DNA of 27,545 nt, from NCBI GenBank assembly GCA_902465015.1, contig CABQLK010000027.1, positions 1 through 27,545 on the forward strand, given 5' to 3'. A program made the position numbers and the translations under genes. Within the stretch, counting starts at the first letter, position 1, and each line of letters begins with the position of its first letter. Shown here piece by piece: positions 5,551-12,984 of the stretch. The notes under the pieces were generated by a model. It was not told the DNA's origin and did not search any database. It saw nothing but the letters and a program-made list of their open reading frames with translations. The DNA is from an uncultured Collinsella sp. (GTDB lineage: Bacteria; Actinomycetota; Coriobacteriia; Coriobacteriales; Coriobacteriaceae).

Positions 5551-7893
5551 CTATTTTGCCACTTTAGGCATAAAGGATTTTAAGCGCAGGGCATTGGACA
5601 CGACGCAGACGCTCGACAGGCTCATCGCCGCGGCGCCAAACATCGGCGAGAGCTGCCACCCGGTGAGCGGGAAGAACACGCCCGCCGCCAGCGGAATGCC
5701 GATGCCGTTGTAGAACAGCGCCCAGAACAGGTCCTGCTTGATGTTGCGGATCGTGGCGCGCGAAAGCTCGATGGCGCGGGCGACGTCCATGAGGTCGCTG
5801 CGCATGAGTACCACGTCGGCGCCCTCCTTGGCGATGTCGGCGCCGGTGCCGATGGCAAGGCCCACGTCGGCGCGCGCCAGGGCGGGGGAGTCGTTGATGC
5901 CGTCGCCCACCATGGCAACCATGCTGCCCGCATCCTGCAGCTCGCGCACGTGGCGTTCCTTGTCGGCGGGGAGGACGTCGGCGATGACCTGCTTGCTGTT
6001 CAGTCCCACGCGGCGGGCGATGGCCTCGGCCGTCACGCGGTTGTCGCCGGTGAGCATGCGCACGTCGACGCCAAGCGAGCGCAGTGCGGCGATGGCCCCG
6101 GCGCTCGTCTCCTTGACCTCGTCCGCCACGGCGATGGTGCCGACAAGCTCGCTGTTCTTGGCAAAGAACAGTGGCGTCTTGCCCTCGGCGGCGAACTGTT
6201 CGGCAAGGCCGGCGGGCACCTTCGCGCCCAGCTCGTCCATCAGACGTATGTTGCCGGCTGCGATGGCGTTTTGCCCCTCGCGTGCCGTAACGCCTCGCCC
6301 GGGCACGGCGGCAAAGTCCTCGACCATGCGTGCGACGATTCCGCGCGCCTCGCACTCGGCCATAATCGCCTCGGCCAGCGGGTGCTCGCTTGAGCGCTCC
6401 AGCGCGGCGGCCAGCTTGAGCAGCGCCTTTTCGCTCATGGCGGGCGAGCCGTCAGCGCGCGTGGCTACCACGATATCGGTCACGGCAGGCGTGCCGCGGG
6501 TGACCGTGCCCGTCTTATCGAGCACCACGGTGCCCACGCTGCGCAGGTTCTCCAGCGCCTCGGCGCTCTTAAACAGAATGCCCATCTCGGCGCCCTTGCC
6601 GGTGCCGACCATAATAGCGACGGGCGTGGCCAGGCCCAGCGCACACGGGCAGCTGATCACCAGCACGGCGACGGCGGAGGTAAGCGCTTCGTTGATGCTT
6701 CCGGTCAGCGCCATCCACGCCACAAAAGTTACGGCAGAGATTACAAACACCACGGGCACAAACACGCCGGCGACCTTGTCGGCCAGGCGGGCGATGGGCG
6801 CCTTGGTGGCGTTGGCGTCCTCGACGAGCTGGACAATCTTGGCAAGCGACGTGTCGGCGCCCACACGCGTAGCGCGGAAGGTAAACGATCCGGTGCGGTT
6901 GACGGTGGCGGCGTTAACGGTGTCACCGGCGGTCTTCTCCACGGGGATGGACTCGCCGGTCAGCGCACTTTCGTCCACGGCCGAGCTGCCCTCGAGCACC
7001 ACGCCATCGACAGGGATGGACTCTCCGGGGCGCACACGCAGGACCTGGCCGGGCAGAATGGTATCGACGTCGACGGTGGCCTCGGTACCGTCCTCGGCCA
7101 CGACGGTCGCGGTCTTGGGCGCCAGGTCAATGAGCGCCTCGATGGCGCCGCCGGTCTTGGATTTGCTGCGTGTCTCGAGATATTTGCCTACGGTGACCAG
7201 CGACAGGATGGTGCCGGCGCTCTCAAAATACAGGTTGTCCATGCCCGTCATCATTGCCTCGTGCACCTGACCTGTGGCCAGCTGGTCGGCCATGATGAAC
7301 ATGGCGTAGATTGACCAGGCGATGGAGGCGGTGGCGCCCACGGCAATAAGGGCGTCCATGGTGGGCGCGCCGTGCGCGAGCGATTTAAACCCATTGATAA
7401 AGTACGCGTCGTTGACATAGACGATGGGGATGAGCAGGACGAGCTCGGTGAGGGCGAGCGTCATACTGTGGGTGTGGTCGGTGAAGACGCCGGGCAGTGG
7501 CCAGCCGAGCATGTGCCCCATGCCTATGTAGAACAGCGGGATGAGGAAGATGATCGAGATGATGAGGCGGGTGCGCATGGCAGAGGCGGCGGCCTCCAAC
7601 TTTTTGGTCGGCGACTCCATATGGGCGGCGCCGGACCTGGCTTGCGCGTTGCCGTTTGAGTTGGCGGCATCGGTGCCCGTGCTAACGGGCGAGGCCGAGT
7701 AGCCCGCGCGGTCGACAGCGGTGCAAATGTCGTCGGGGGAGACCTGCGCAGGGTCGTAGTCCACCAGCATAGAGCCGGCGAGCAGATTGATCGCGACACT
7801 TTGGACGCCGTCGAGTTTGCTGACGGCACGGTCCACGTGCGCTTGGCACGCGGCGCACGTCATGCCGCCCACGTCGAACTTATCTTGAGCCAT
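5551..7893 (-). CDS. copA: Cu+-exporting P1B-type ATPase CopA
   Basis: Pumps Cu(I) out of the cell at the cost of ATP. The 780 residues show, in order: an N-terminal HMA domain with M11-T-C13-A-A-C16; a linker rich in Ala, Ser and Asn (70-95); membrane helices beginning at about 110, with further ones at 146-160 and 180-200; actuator motif T312-G-E-S315; the transport motif C415-P-C417 in ISCPCALGLATP; phosphorylated D459 in DKTGT; H504-P505 of the nucleotide domain; and GDGIND at 663-668. The last helices carry YN (728-729) and MSLSS (757-761), as in P1B-1 copper pumps. Length is typical for a one-HMA CopA. AAAGGAG lies 6 nt before the start on the minus strand. It is the first gene of the copA-copZ-csoR operon, and a CsoR-type operator lies in its promoter. 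Confidence 0.97.
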   Translation of the reverse strand: MAQDKFDVGGMTCAACQAHVDRAVSKLDGVQSVAINLLAGSMLVDYDPAQVSPDDICTAVDRAGYSASPVSTGTDAANSNGNAQARSGAAHMESPTKKLEAAASAMRTRLIISIIFLIPLFYIGMGHMLGWPLPGVFTDHTHSMTLALTELVLLIPIVYVNDAYFINGFKSLAHGAPTMDALIAVGATASIAWSIYAMFIMADQLATGQVHEAMMTGMDNLYFESAGTILSLVTVGKYLETRSKSKTGGAIEALIDLAPKTATVVAEDGTEATVDVDTILPGQVLRVRPGESIPVDGVVLEGSSAVDESALTGESIPVEKTAGDTVNAATVNRTGSFTFRATRVGADTSLAKIVQLVEDANATKAPIARLADKVAGVFVPVVFVISAVTFVAWMALTGSINEALTSAVAVLVISCPCALGLATPVAIMVGTGKGAEMGILFKSAEALENLRSVGTVVLDKTGTVTRGTPAVTDIVVATRADGSPAMSEKALLKLAAALERSSEHPLAEAIMAECEARGIVARMVEDFAAVPGRGVTAREGQNAIAAGNIRLMDELGAKVPAGLAEQFAAEGKTPLFFAKNSELVGTIAVADEVKETSAGAIAALRSLGVDVRMLTGDNRVTAEAIARRVGLNSKQVIADVLPADKERHVRELQDAGSMVAMVGDGINDSPALARADVGLAIGTGADIAKEGADVVLMRSDLMDVARAIELSRATIRNIKQDLFWALFYNGIGIPLAAGVFFPLTGWQLSPMFGAAAMSLSSVCVVSNALRLKSFMPKVAK

Positions 7894-7940
7894 GGCTTCT
7901 CCTTTCTGTGGTTCGGTGTTGGAATTGTTAACCTGCTGAT

Positions 7941-7971
7941 ACTATACACCCATACCCCCTGGGGGTGTACA
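7941..7971 (-). promoter_or_regulatory. copA promoter with CsoR-type operator
   Basis: On the minus strand TGTACA (7971-7966) and TGTATA (7948-7943) form -35 and -10 elements 17 bp apart; TATAGT (7946-7941) is an alternative -10. Between them lies a C5-T-G5 palindrome, ACCCCCTGGGGGT (7954-7966), the GC-rich core known from CsoR operators. A repressor bound there would block RNA polymerase. The start codon is about 48 nt downstream of the -10. Confidence 0.8.
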
Positions 7972-8046
7972 GTGGAGATTGAAATGTATGCCATTCTGTT
8001 ATTGGCCGAGGTGATAGCCAGGTCGGCGGACCGTAGCCGGTCTAAT

Positions 8047-8103
8047 GTCTCAATCTGTAACATCTAGACCCGTTTTTGTCGAGTAACTGTTACAGATCGA
8101 GAC
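8047..8103. repeat. 57-bp inverted-repeat unit 5 (15-27-15)
   Basis: Arms GTCTCAATCTGTAAC (8047-8061) and GTTACAGATCGAGAC (8089-8103) differ at one position. The 27-nt centre begins ATCTAGA and ends TAACT, both shared with other units. It is the first of three units in the gap between copA and the kinase gene. Confidence 0.9.
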
Positions 8104-8127
8104 AGACCGTCCGCGGTCAACTCAAAT

Positions 8128-8184
8128 GTCTTGATCTGTAACATCTAGAGAGGTTTTTGACCCCTTACTGTTACAGATTGAGAT
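8128..8184. repeat. 57-bp inverted-repeat unit 6 (15-27-15)
   Basis: Arms GTCTTGATCTGTAAC (8128-8142) and GTTACAGATTGAGAT (8170-8184), with three non-complementary positions. The centre begins ATCTAGA and ends TTACT. It starts 81 bp after unit 5. Confidence 0.88.
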
Positions 8185-8207
8185 GCTGTCTCGCGGGGTT
8201 GGGGTTT

Positions 8208-8264
8208 GTCTCGTTCTGTAACATCTAGACCTGTATCTGCCGAGCTAGTGTTACAGATTGAGAC
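8208..8264. repeat. 57-bp inverted-repeat unit 7 (15-27-15)
   Basis: Arms GTCTCGTTCTGTAAC (8208-8222) and GTTACAGATTGAGAC (8250-8264), with two non-complementary positions. The centre begins ATCTAGA. It starts 80 bp after unit 6 and ends 42 bp before the kinase stop codon. Confidence 0.88.
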
Positions 8265-8266
8265 AA

Positions 8267-8294
8267 TTGCCGGGGAGGGGTCCCGTCACGGCAA
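8267..8294 (-). terminator. Weak hairpin after the kinase gene
   Basis: TTGCCG (8267-8272) and CGGCAA (8289-8294) pair around a GC-rich interior. On the minus strand it is followed only by TTG, so it is a poor intrinsic terminator. It is the only candidate for ending the FHA-kinase transcript before the repeat units. Confidence 0.25.
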
Positions 8295-8306
8295 GACGCC
8301 CGCTTT

Positions 8307-10382
8307 CTAGATACAGAATCCGGGGATCACACAGGTTCGTTTGTTTGGCTTGTCCGCAGGCGTTGCGTACGTAAAGGCGTCGCCGTCGTGGCCCACACGG
8401 TTTATGTAGAGCGTGCCTTCGGTCTCCGATGAGTCGGGGCTCACCGTGCGCTCCCACCAGCAGGTGTCCTTGCCCTTCCACTGGCGGATCATCGTCTCGT
8501 TCGTGGTATACGGACTTACCTTGAGCTCGCGGAACAGCTGGTACTCCTTGCCTTCGCCGTTGTAGATGTCTGCCAGGTACTGAAAGCCCCCGGCAAACGA
8601 CTCGGGCGGCTGCACTCCGCACAGCTCGACCATGGCGGGCAGCCAAAGGGTCGCGGGCAGCTCGCTCAGACACGATGCGCTCCTGGCGGCGCCAACGTTA
8701 TTCGAGATCTTTTTGACAGATTTGATGAGTGCGCGCAACTCGTTGGGCAGCAGCTTAAGGCCGTCGCCGTCGAGCCATTCCCGCAGCTCGCAATCTGCCC
8801 AGCCGGCGCTCGGCGGTTCAGCCGCAGCGTTGCGCTCGGCAATACCCGCGTCGAACATAAACGTCAGCCCGGCCTTGCCCGTACCGTCTAGAAGCTCGTC
8901 GTGGCGGATGCCCACGAGCTGCGCGCCGACGTGCAGCCCATTGGTGAGCTTCACGCGCTTAGTGCATGGATAGGGGATATGCCCGTTGTCATCGAGCAGA
9001 TGGTAGCGCTTGGCAATCTCGCGTGCCTCGCTACGGGTCTCGGCGGCCTTAATCTTGAGCGAAATCTCCTGCAGCTGATCCCAGGTGTAGTCGTCAAGTG
9101 AACCGCGGATGCCGTCCAAGTAGTCGGGGATGCCAAAGCCATGGGTTGCCGCCCCGATAACGCCGAGCCCCGCAACGGCTGCGACAACGCCACCGATAAT
9201 AAAGCGGCGGCGGGTCATGGCATCGTGCCGGGCCTGCTCCAGGATCTCTCGCGCGCGCTCGCCGGCGACGTCGACCTTAAGGTGCGTGCCAGAATCGATA
9301 TCAATCGCGGCCTCGTCTCCTGCGCCTTCGCGGCCTTCGGATTCGGCATCGGTGAGGTATGCCGAGAGCACCTCGAGCATCTGCTGCTCGGTGGGACGAT
9401 CGCACTGCTCGACTGAGATGCCTTTCATGATGATCTGGACGAGTGCCTCGTCGTCATTGCATCGCGGCTCGAGCGGTGCCGGCTTGGTCTTGGTCTTTAT
9501 GAGGTAGAACGAGCCGGTTGCCGCGGCGCCCGTCGACTCAACATCGAACGGTTTGCGACCGCTGTAGAGCTGGTACAGAATGCTCGAAAGCGCGTAGACA
9601 TCGATGGCGGGCGAGCGGCGAAGGGCCGCGATGCCTTCGATATCCTGCGTGAGCATCTCGGGCGCGGCGTATGCGGGCGTGGCAAAGCGCCAGATGTCGG
9701 CGCGCCGGGTGATCGTGTCATCGCCGAGGGCCATGGTCGCGGAGCCCATGTCGATGAGGCAGGGGTCAAAGGAGCAATCGACGATCTGCTGCTCGAGCGT
9801 TCGACTGGTGGTACGGAACATGATATTGGCGGGCGACAGGTCGCGATGGACGACCGGATTTACGAGTCCCTGGGTCATCAGGAGTGCACGAAGCACGGCG
9901 TTTCCAACGGCGGCCACCATCTGGGTGGTTAGCCCGCCTGAGGCATGGTGCGGAAGCAAGGGCAGCGCCTGCTTGAGCGAGGTGCCCTCGACCCACTCCA
10001 TGAGGATGAGCGGGTCGTCCTCGCACGATCCATAGCCATAGACGCGCGGAAATCCGCGCAGGTGCGAGACGGTGCACAGATGACGGTACTCCTCGAACAG
10101 CGCGGCGGTGTTGGCCAGGTGCGCAGCCGCTTGCTCGGCGGAGCGATCGGGGGCTTGGCCGGAAAGGATGGCGTTGTCCTTGAGCAGCTTGACGGCAAAG
10201 ACCTCGCCGCTTGTGTTGGTCGCGCGAAGCACGTGTCCGATATTGCCGCCGTCGCGGTATGCAGTCTGAAGAATAAGCGTCATAAACCGGCGCTTGGCGT
10301 CGTCCTCGGCGCTGGGGTCGACCGCCACGGCGGTATCGAACGTATCGAGACGGATGAGTTTATTGCCGTCGACGATATCCAT
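8307..10382 (-). CDS. Membrane Ser/Thr protein kinase with DUF6273-like C-terminal domain, 691 aa
   Basis: Hanks-type kinase followed by one membrane helix and a second domain. Kinase motifs: K65 (VFAVKLL), H179-R-D181 with N186 (HRDLSPANI), D211 in DMG in place of DFG, A240-P-E242, D261 (DVYALS) and R329. The glycine-rich loop is degenerate (YRDGGNIGHV). Residues 394-412 are hydrophobic after MTRRR, so the kinase should be cytoplasmic and residues beyond about 415 outside. From about 470 the sequence (GIRHDEL, W-x-x-CELREWLDG, LIKSVKKISNN) looks like DUF6273, a domain common in surface and sensory proteins. AGGAG lies 8 nt before the start. It is 96 bp downstream of the FHA gene and cotranscribed with it, giving a kinase/phosphothreonine-reader pair. 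I infer an input role for the neighbouring rightward operon. Confidence 0.93.
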   Translation of the reverse strand: MDIVDGNKLIRLDTFDTAVAVDPSAEDDAKRRFMTLILQTAYRDGGNIGHVLRATNTSGEVFAVKLLKDNAILSGQAPDRSAEQAAAHLANTAALFEEYRHLCTVSHLRGFPRVYGYGSCEDDPLILMEWVEGTSLKQALPLLPHHASGGLTTQMVAAVGNAVLRALLMTQGLVNPVVHRDLSPANIMFRTTSRTLEQQIVDCSFDPCLIDMGSATMALGDDTITRRADIWRFATPAYAAPEMLTQDIEGIAALRRSPAIDVYALSSILYQLYSGRKPFDVESTGAAATGSFYLIKTKTKPAPLEPRCNDDEALVQIIMKGISVEQCDRPTEQQMLEVLSAYLTDAESEGREGAGDEAAIDIDSGTHLKVDVAGERAREILEQARHDAMTRRRFIIGGVVAAVAGLGVIGAATHGFGIPDYLDGIRGSLDDYTWDQLQEISLKIKAAETRSEAREIAKRYHLLDDNGHIPYPCTKRVKLTNGLHVGAQLVGIRHDELLDGTGKAGLTFMFDAGIAERNAAAEPPSAGWADCELREWLDGDGLKLLPNELRALIKSVKKISNNVGAARSASCLSELPATLWLPAMVELCGVQPPESFAGGFQYLADIYNGEGKEYQLFRELKVSPYTTNETMIRQWKGKDTCWWERTVSPDSSETEGTLYINRVGHDGDAFTYATPADKPNKRTCVIPGFCI

Positions 10383-10478
10383 GAGAATGCTCCTGTCAAT
10401 ACGAATAAAGCTGGGTCATCAAGACGAGGAGAGTGAAAGGGAAGCGATTTGACCCGTCATGATAGATATTGCCAGTGG

Positions 10479-11414
10479 TTATTTAGCCAAGGATACGACA
10501 AGGAAGGAAGTATCCGTTCCCAGCTGAAGAATGTCACCATTTGCAATGATTGCGGAGGGAGAGGCCTCTGAAACCCCTCGTTTGCTTCGGGGCATTTCGA
10601 GCGTCCGCTCTTTTCCGTTCGATCCGCTGATGAGGATCGTCCCGTTTGTAGAATGAAGCCCCCTTGCGTACCAGGTGCCGTTTTCGAGCCAGATATGAAG
10701 ATGCCGGCGTGACACCGAGCTTCCAACATCGGTGATATCGGAGGGGGTGTAGCCGATGGAGCCGATGACTGTCCCTTCGGGCTCAATGGACAGGGGATGA
10801 ATCGGGGGAACGACTGAGCTGCCGATTACGCGAATTAACCCCAGTTGGGTGTGATCGGGCTTGTGGGGGGGGACTCGCTTCGGTTTATTCACGCTCGTCA
10901 GCTGCGTTTTTAAAGAGACGGCAAGGCTCGCGTTGGCAAACATCTCGGTGCTCTTAACGGCAGCCGAGGCGTTTTGCAGGCAGCCGCACGCAATGAAGAG
11001 ATGCAGATATAAGATATCGCGGTCCAGCTCTGATTTGAGCGTCCCGTTATTAATTCTGTGCAGTGCGTTGGCATAGACGCTTGCGTCCTCGCCGATGCAG
11101 GTTAGAGCTTCTTGCATGTTAAGTGCCGCCGGCCCCGCATAGTGCGCGGACACGAGACGGCGCGCATTTGCCCCGCCCAAATTCGAGATGATTTTCGAAA
11201 ACAACGTCTGAGTGCTAATGCCAAAGTTAGAAAACTCGGCGGGATCGATGGAACCCGGCGCGGCGTTTGTAATCTTTCGCGAAAGAAACGGACGATTGGA
11301 GACATGGCTGAACAGATCAGACTTGCTCGAAATGAGAATCGAGGCGGCGGCGCAGTTGGTGATGCCGCCGAAGCTTCGCAGATCTCCGTACATCTCTGAA
11401 CTTGGTGTACGCAT
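10479..11414 (-). CDS. FHA-domain protein, 311 aa
   Basis: A forkhead-associated domain, which binds phosphothreonine peptides, occupies about residues 213-309: EPEGTVIGS, S232-S-V-S-R-R-H238, H254-S-T-N-G-T259 and NGDILQLG are the usual conserved blocks. Residues 1-200 are of unknown function, mostly helical, with two cysteines in ACGCL (around 142-145). A Pro/His/Lys-rich linker lies at 178-190. No membrane segment is evident. The start at 11414 has GGAGG only 3-4 nt upstream; a second ATG 7 codons on (11393) has no better site. It is the first gene of the leftward pair with the membrane kinase and is divergent from the large rightward operon. The likely ligand is the kinase itself or one of its targets, such as the threonine-rich parts of the other locus proteins. 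Confidence 0.9.
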   Translation of the reverse strand: MRTPSSEMYGDLRSFGGITNCAAASILISSKSDLFSHVSNRPFLSRKITNAAPGSIDPAEFSNFGISTQTLFSKIISNLGGANARRLVSAHYAGPAALNMQEALTCIGEDASVYANALHRINNGTLKSELDRDILYLHLFIACGCLQNASAAVKSTEMFANASLAVSLKTQLTSVNKPKRVPPHKPDHTQLGLIRVIGSSVVPPIHPLSIEPEGTVIGSIGYTPSDITDVGSSVSRRHLHIWLENGTWYARGLHSTNGTILISGSNGKERTLEMPRSKRGVSEASPSAIIANGDILQLGTDTSFLVVSLAK

Positions 11415-11693
11415 GCTCCTCCGTTCCCGTCGTTAGCCTGACGAGCCTTTAAAATGTGCGCGCCGATTGCCGGGCTTAGGCCAACTCGTAAGGAATGTGC
11501 TGGTGGGCGCATTCAACGTTCGGCGCGATGACACGGGTAGCACGAATCGAACAATGGTCGTGCGAACAGCGGACAGGGTGTCCCGACCGCCGTTCGCGTA
11601 ACCTTTTGCGACCATTTTAGATGTTGCGCAACACTTCTCGCAATTTCAGCGATAGAAATAATACGAAAGTTCACCAGCTGAAAGGAAAGAGTT
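11415..11693. promoter_or_regulatory. Divergent promoter region between the FHA-kinase pair and the rightward operon
   Basis: This 279-bp gap is the only place where both transcripts of the right-hand locus can start. On the plus strand AATAAT (11657-11662) is a one-mismatch -10 hexamer 32 bp before the first gene, but no clear -35 lies 16-18 bp upstream. A perfect 12-bp palindrome lies about 23 bp upstream of that hexamer. No open frame here is convincing. Confidence 0.45.
11622..11633. promoter_or_regulatory. Perfect palindrome TGTTGCGCAACA, possible operator
   Basis: A 12-bp perfect dyad lies in the divergent intergenic region, upstream of the possible -10 of the rightward operon. Size and position suit a dimeric regulator. 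It occurs once in the parts of the window I examined. No regulator gene of an obvious class lies next to it. Confidence 0.35.
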
Positions 11694-12314
11694 GTGGCGC
11701 TTTACGACGAAGCTCGGACCATACCTTATGACACCTTTGACTATAAAGCGGAGTGCGATGCGTACGATAGGGCGTCCTCGGACTGGGACAAGTTTATGCA
11801 GGCCGCCGCTCTCGCGAAGTTTGCTAGCCGCAATGGTGACCGAGGCGGCGAGGAAGATTGGCTTTTGCGCGCACTGTGCTGGGCTGATTGTGATTCGTCG
11901 TGTAGCGAGGTCGCGTATGCACTTGCCGATCATTGCGATAGGTACGGCGTCTATATTAGCTACTGCTTGGGGAACGACGATGTGCCCACCCGCATGGACG
12001 GTGAACTTTGGAGGAAGTTTGCTGGGGGAGAAAGCCTTAGCGATGACTCTTCAACGGACTCGCAGGATGGTTCCGGTCCCTCTGCCGAGGCCGCGGCTCA
12101 GGTTGGCGCGGCGGCTTCGAAGGGCCTGATCGACGAGGTTGGCTGGGGCACCGTTATTCTGCTGCCCTTTGGCGTCTTTATGATTGGCAAGTTTATCCTC
12201 GATACCTACGGCGATATCATCTTTGGCTTCCTGAAGACTGCGGGCATCGTAGTTGCCGTCATCGCGGCGTTGTTTGTCATTACAAAGTTCATTCTTCCAA
12301 GATTTCGTGGTTAA
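11694..12314 (+). CDS. Tail-anchored membrane protein of unknown function, 206 aa
   Basis: First gene of the rightward operon. GTG 11694 follows AAAGGA (11681-11686) at 7 nt. Residues 1-110 are soluble and mostly helical, rich in Tyr, Trp, Asp and Cys (C21, C62, C66, C70, C81, C91), and hint at a short helical-repeat fold. An acidic Ser/Asp/Gly linker (113-130) leads to two hydrophobic segments at about 152-169 and 178-200, then a short basic tail. I do not recognise the family. Its position next to the promoter and its membrane anchor suggest that it could place the system at the membrane. The next gene starts 23 bp downstream. Confidence 0.82.
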   Translation: MALYDEARTIPYDTFDYKAECDAYDRASSDWDKFMQAAALAKFASRNGDRGGEEDWLLRALCWADCDSSCSEVAYALADHCDRYGVYISYCLGNDDVPTRMDGELWRKFAGGESLSDDSSTDSQDGSGPSAEAAAQVGAAASKGLIDEVGWGTVILLPFGVFMIGKFILDTYGDIIFGFLKTAGIVVAVIAALFVITKFILPRFRG

Positions 12315-12337
12315 TAGCGAACGTGTAAGGAGTTCAC

Positions 12338-12772
12338 ATGCAATGCGTGGCTTGCGGAAAAACAATTCCCGATAGCATGGCTTTTTGCCCTTATTGCGGA
12401 GCCGCTCAGACGGGAGGTGCGTCTGGCTCGACGAGCTCGTCGGCGGATTCCGGAACGGGGTCGTCTTCTGATTCTGGTTCTGGTTCGTCATCCGGGGCTA
12501 GCGCGACGACGTCCTCCGGTCCTGCTCCTACCCCCGCGCCCAGCCCCACGCCTGGTGCTGGAACGGCTTCGGGTTCCTCTGCAGGCGGAAGCGCCGCTGC
12601 TTCTGCGCCCAGCGCGCCGACGCAATACGAGTCAGACAAGCGCCTGGGACAAATAGCCTGCGTCCTTTCTGCCGTTGCTTTGGTTCTCGTAATCGCTGGC
12701 CTTCAGAAGGCATACATCGGTCTCGGCGTAATCATCGCTGCTTACTTGCTGATCAACATTTTTAGGAAGTAG
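12338..12772 (+). CDS. Zinc-ribbon membrane protein with Ser/Gly/Pro linker, 144 aa
   Basis: An N-terminal zinc ribbon (C3-x2-C6 and C17-x2-C20, MQCVACGKTIP...FCPYCG) is followed by a long low-complexity linker rich in Ser, Gly, Ala, Thr and Pro (about 25-93), then two hydrophobic segments (about 104-121 and 124-141). AAGGAG lies a few bases before ATG. The layout matches the common zinc_ribbon_2 membrane proteins of Gram-positive bacteria, whose function is mostly unknown. The linker suggests that the zinc ribbon reaches away from the membrane to meet a partner. The cytoplasmic side is more likely, since there is no signal peptide. It is followed 12 bp later by the next gene. Confidence 0.85.
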   Translation: MQCVACGKTIPDSMAFCPYCGAAQTGGASGSTSSSADSGTGSSSDSGSGSSSGASATTSSGPAPTPAPSPTPGAGTASGSSAGGSAAASAPSAPTQYESDKRLGQIACVLSAVALVLVIAGLQKAYIGLGVIIAAYLLINIFRK

Positions 12773-12784
12773 GAGGAGACAAAC

Positions 12785-12979
12785 ATGGCGTTATTTGGAA
12801 TTATTGCCGTCGGATTTGCTCTTATTGTCGTCTACGCGATCGTGAGGGCTTTTCAAGCCCAGATCACCTTTGTTCTTGGCGCTATTGTTTTGAGCTTCTG
12901 CGCGTATGGCGTTTTCAAGGCTTTTAAGAATTACGCGGCTGCATTTAAGAAAAATGCGATTGATTCGAACAGGAGCTAG
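12785..12979 (+). CDS. Small two-helix membrane protein, 64 aa
   Basis: Two hydrophobic segments (about 3-22 and 26-46) are joined by a short turn and followed by a basic, Lys/Ala-rich tail that should lie in the cytoplasm. AGGAGGAGA stands 6-8 nt before ATG 12785, an excellent ribosome binding site that supports a real gene. It has no recognised family. The gene lies 12 bp after its left neighbour and 5 bp before the membrane GTPase, so it may be a subunit or anchor for that protein. Confidence 0.78.
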   Translation: MALFGIIAVGFALIVVYAIVRAFQAQITFVLGAIVLSFCAYGVFKAFKNYAAAFKKNAIDSNRS

Positions 12980-12984
12980 CGATT

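Noticed and set aside
5738..7270. Long plus-strand open frame opposite copA
   Set aside because: It yields a Ser/Thr/Ala/Arg-rich low-complexity product. CopA on the minus strand has every expected P-type ATPase motif.
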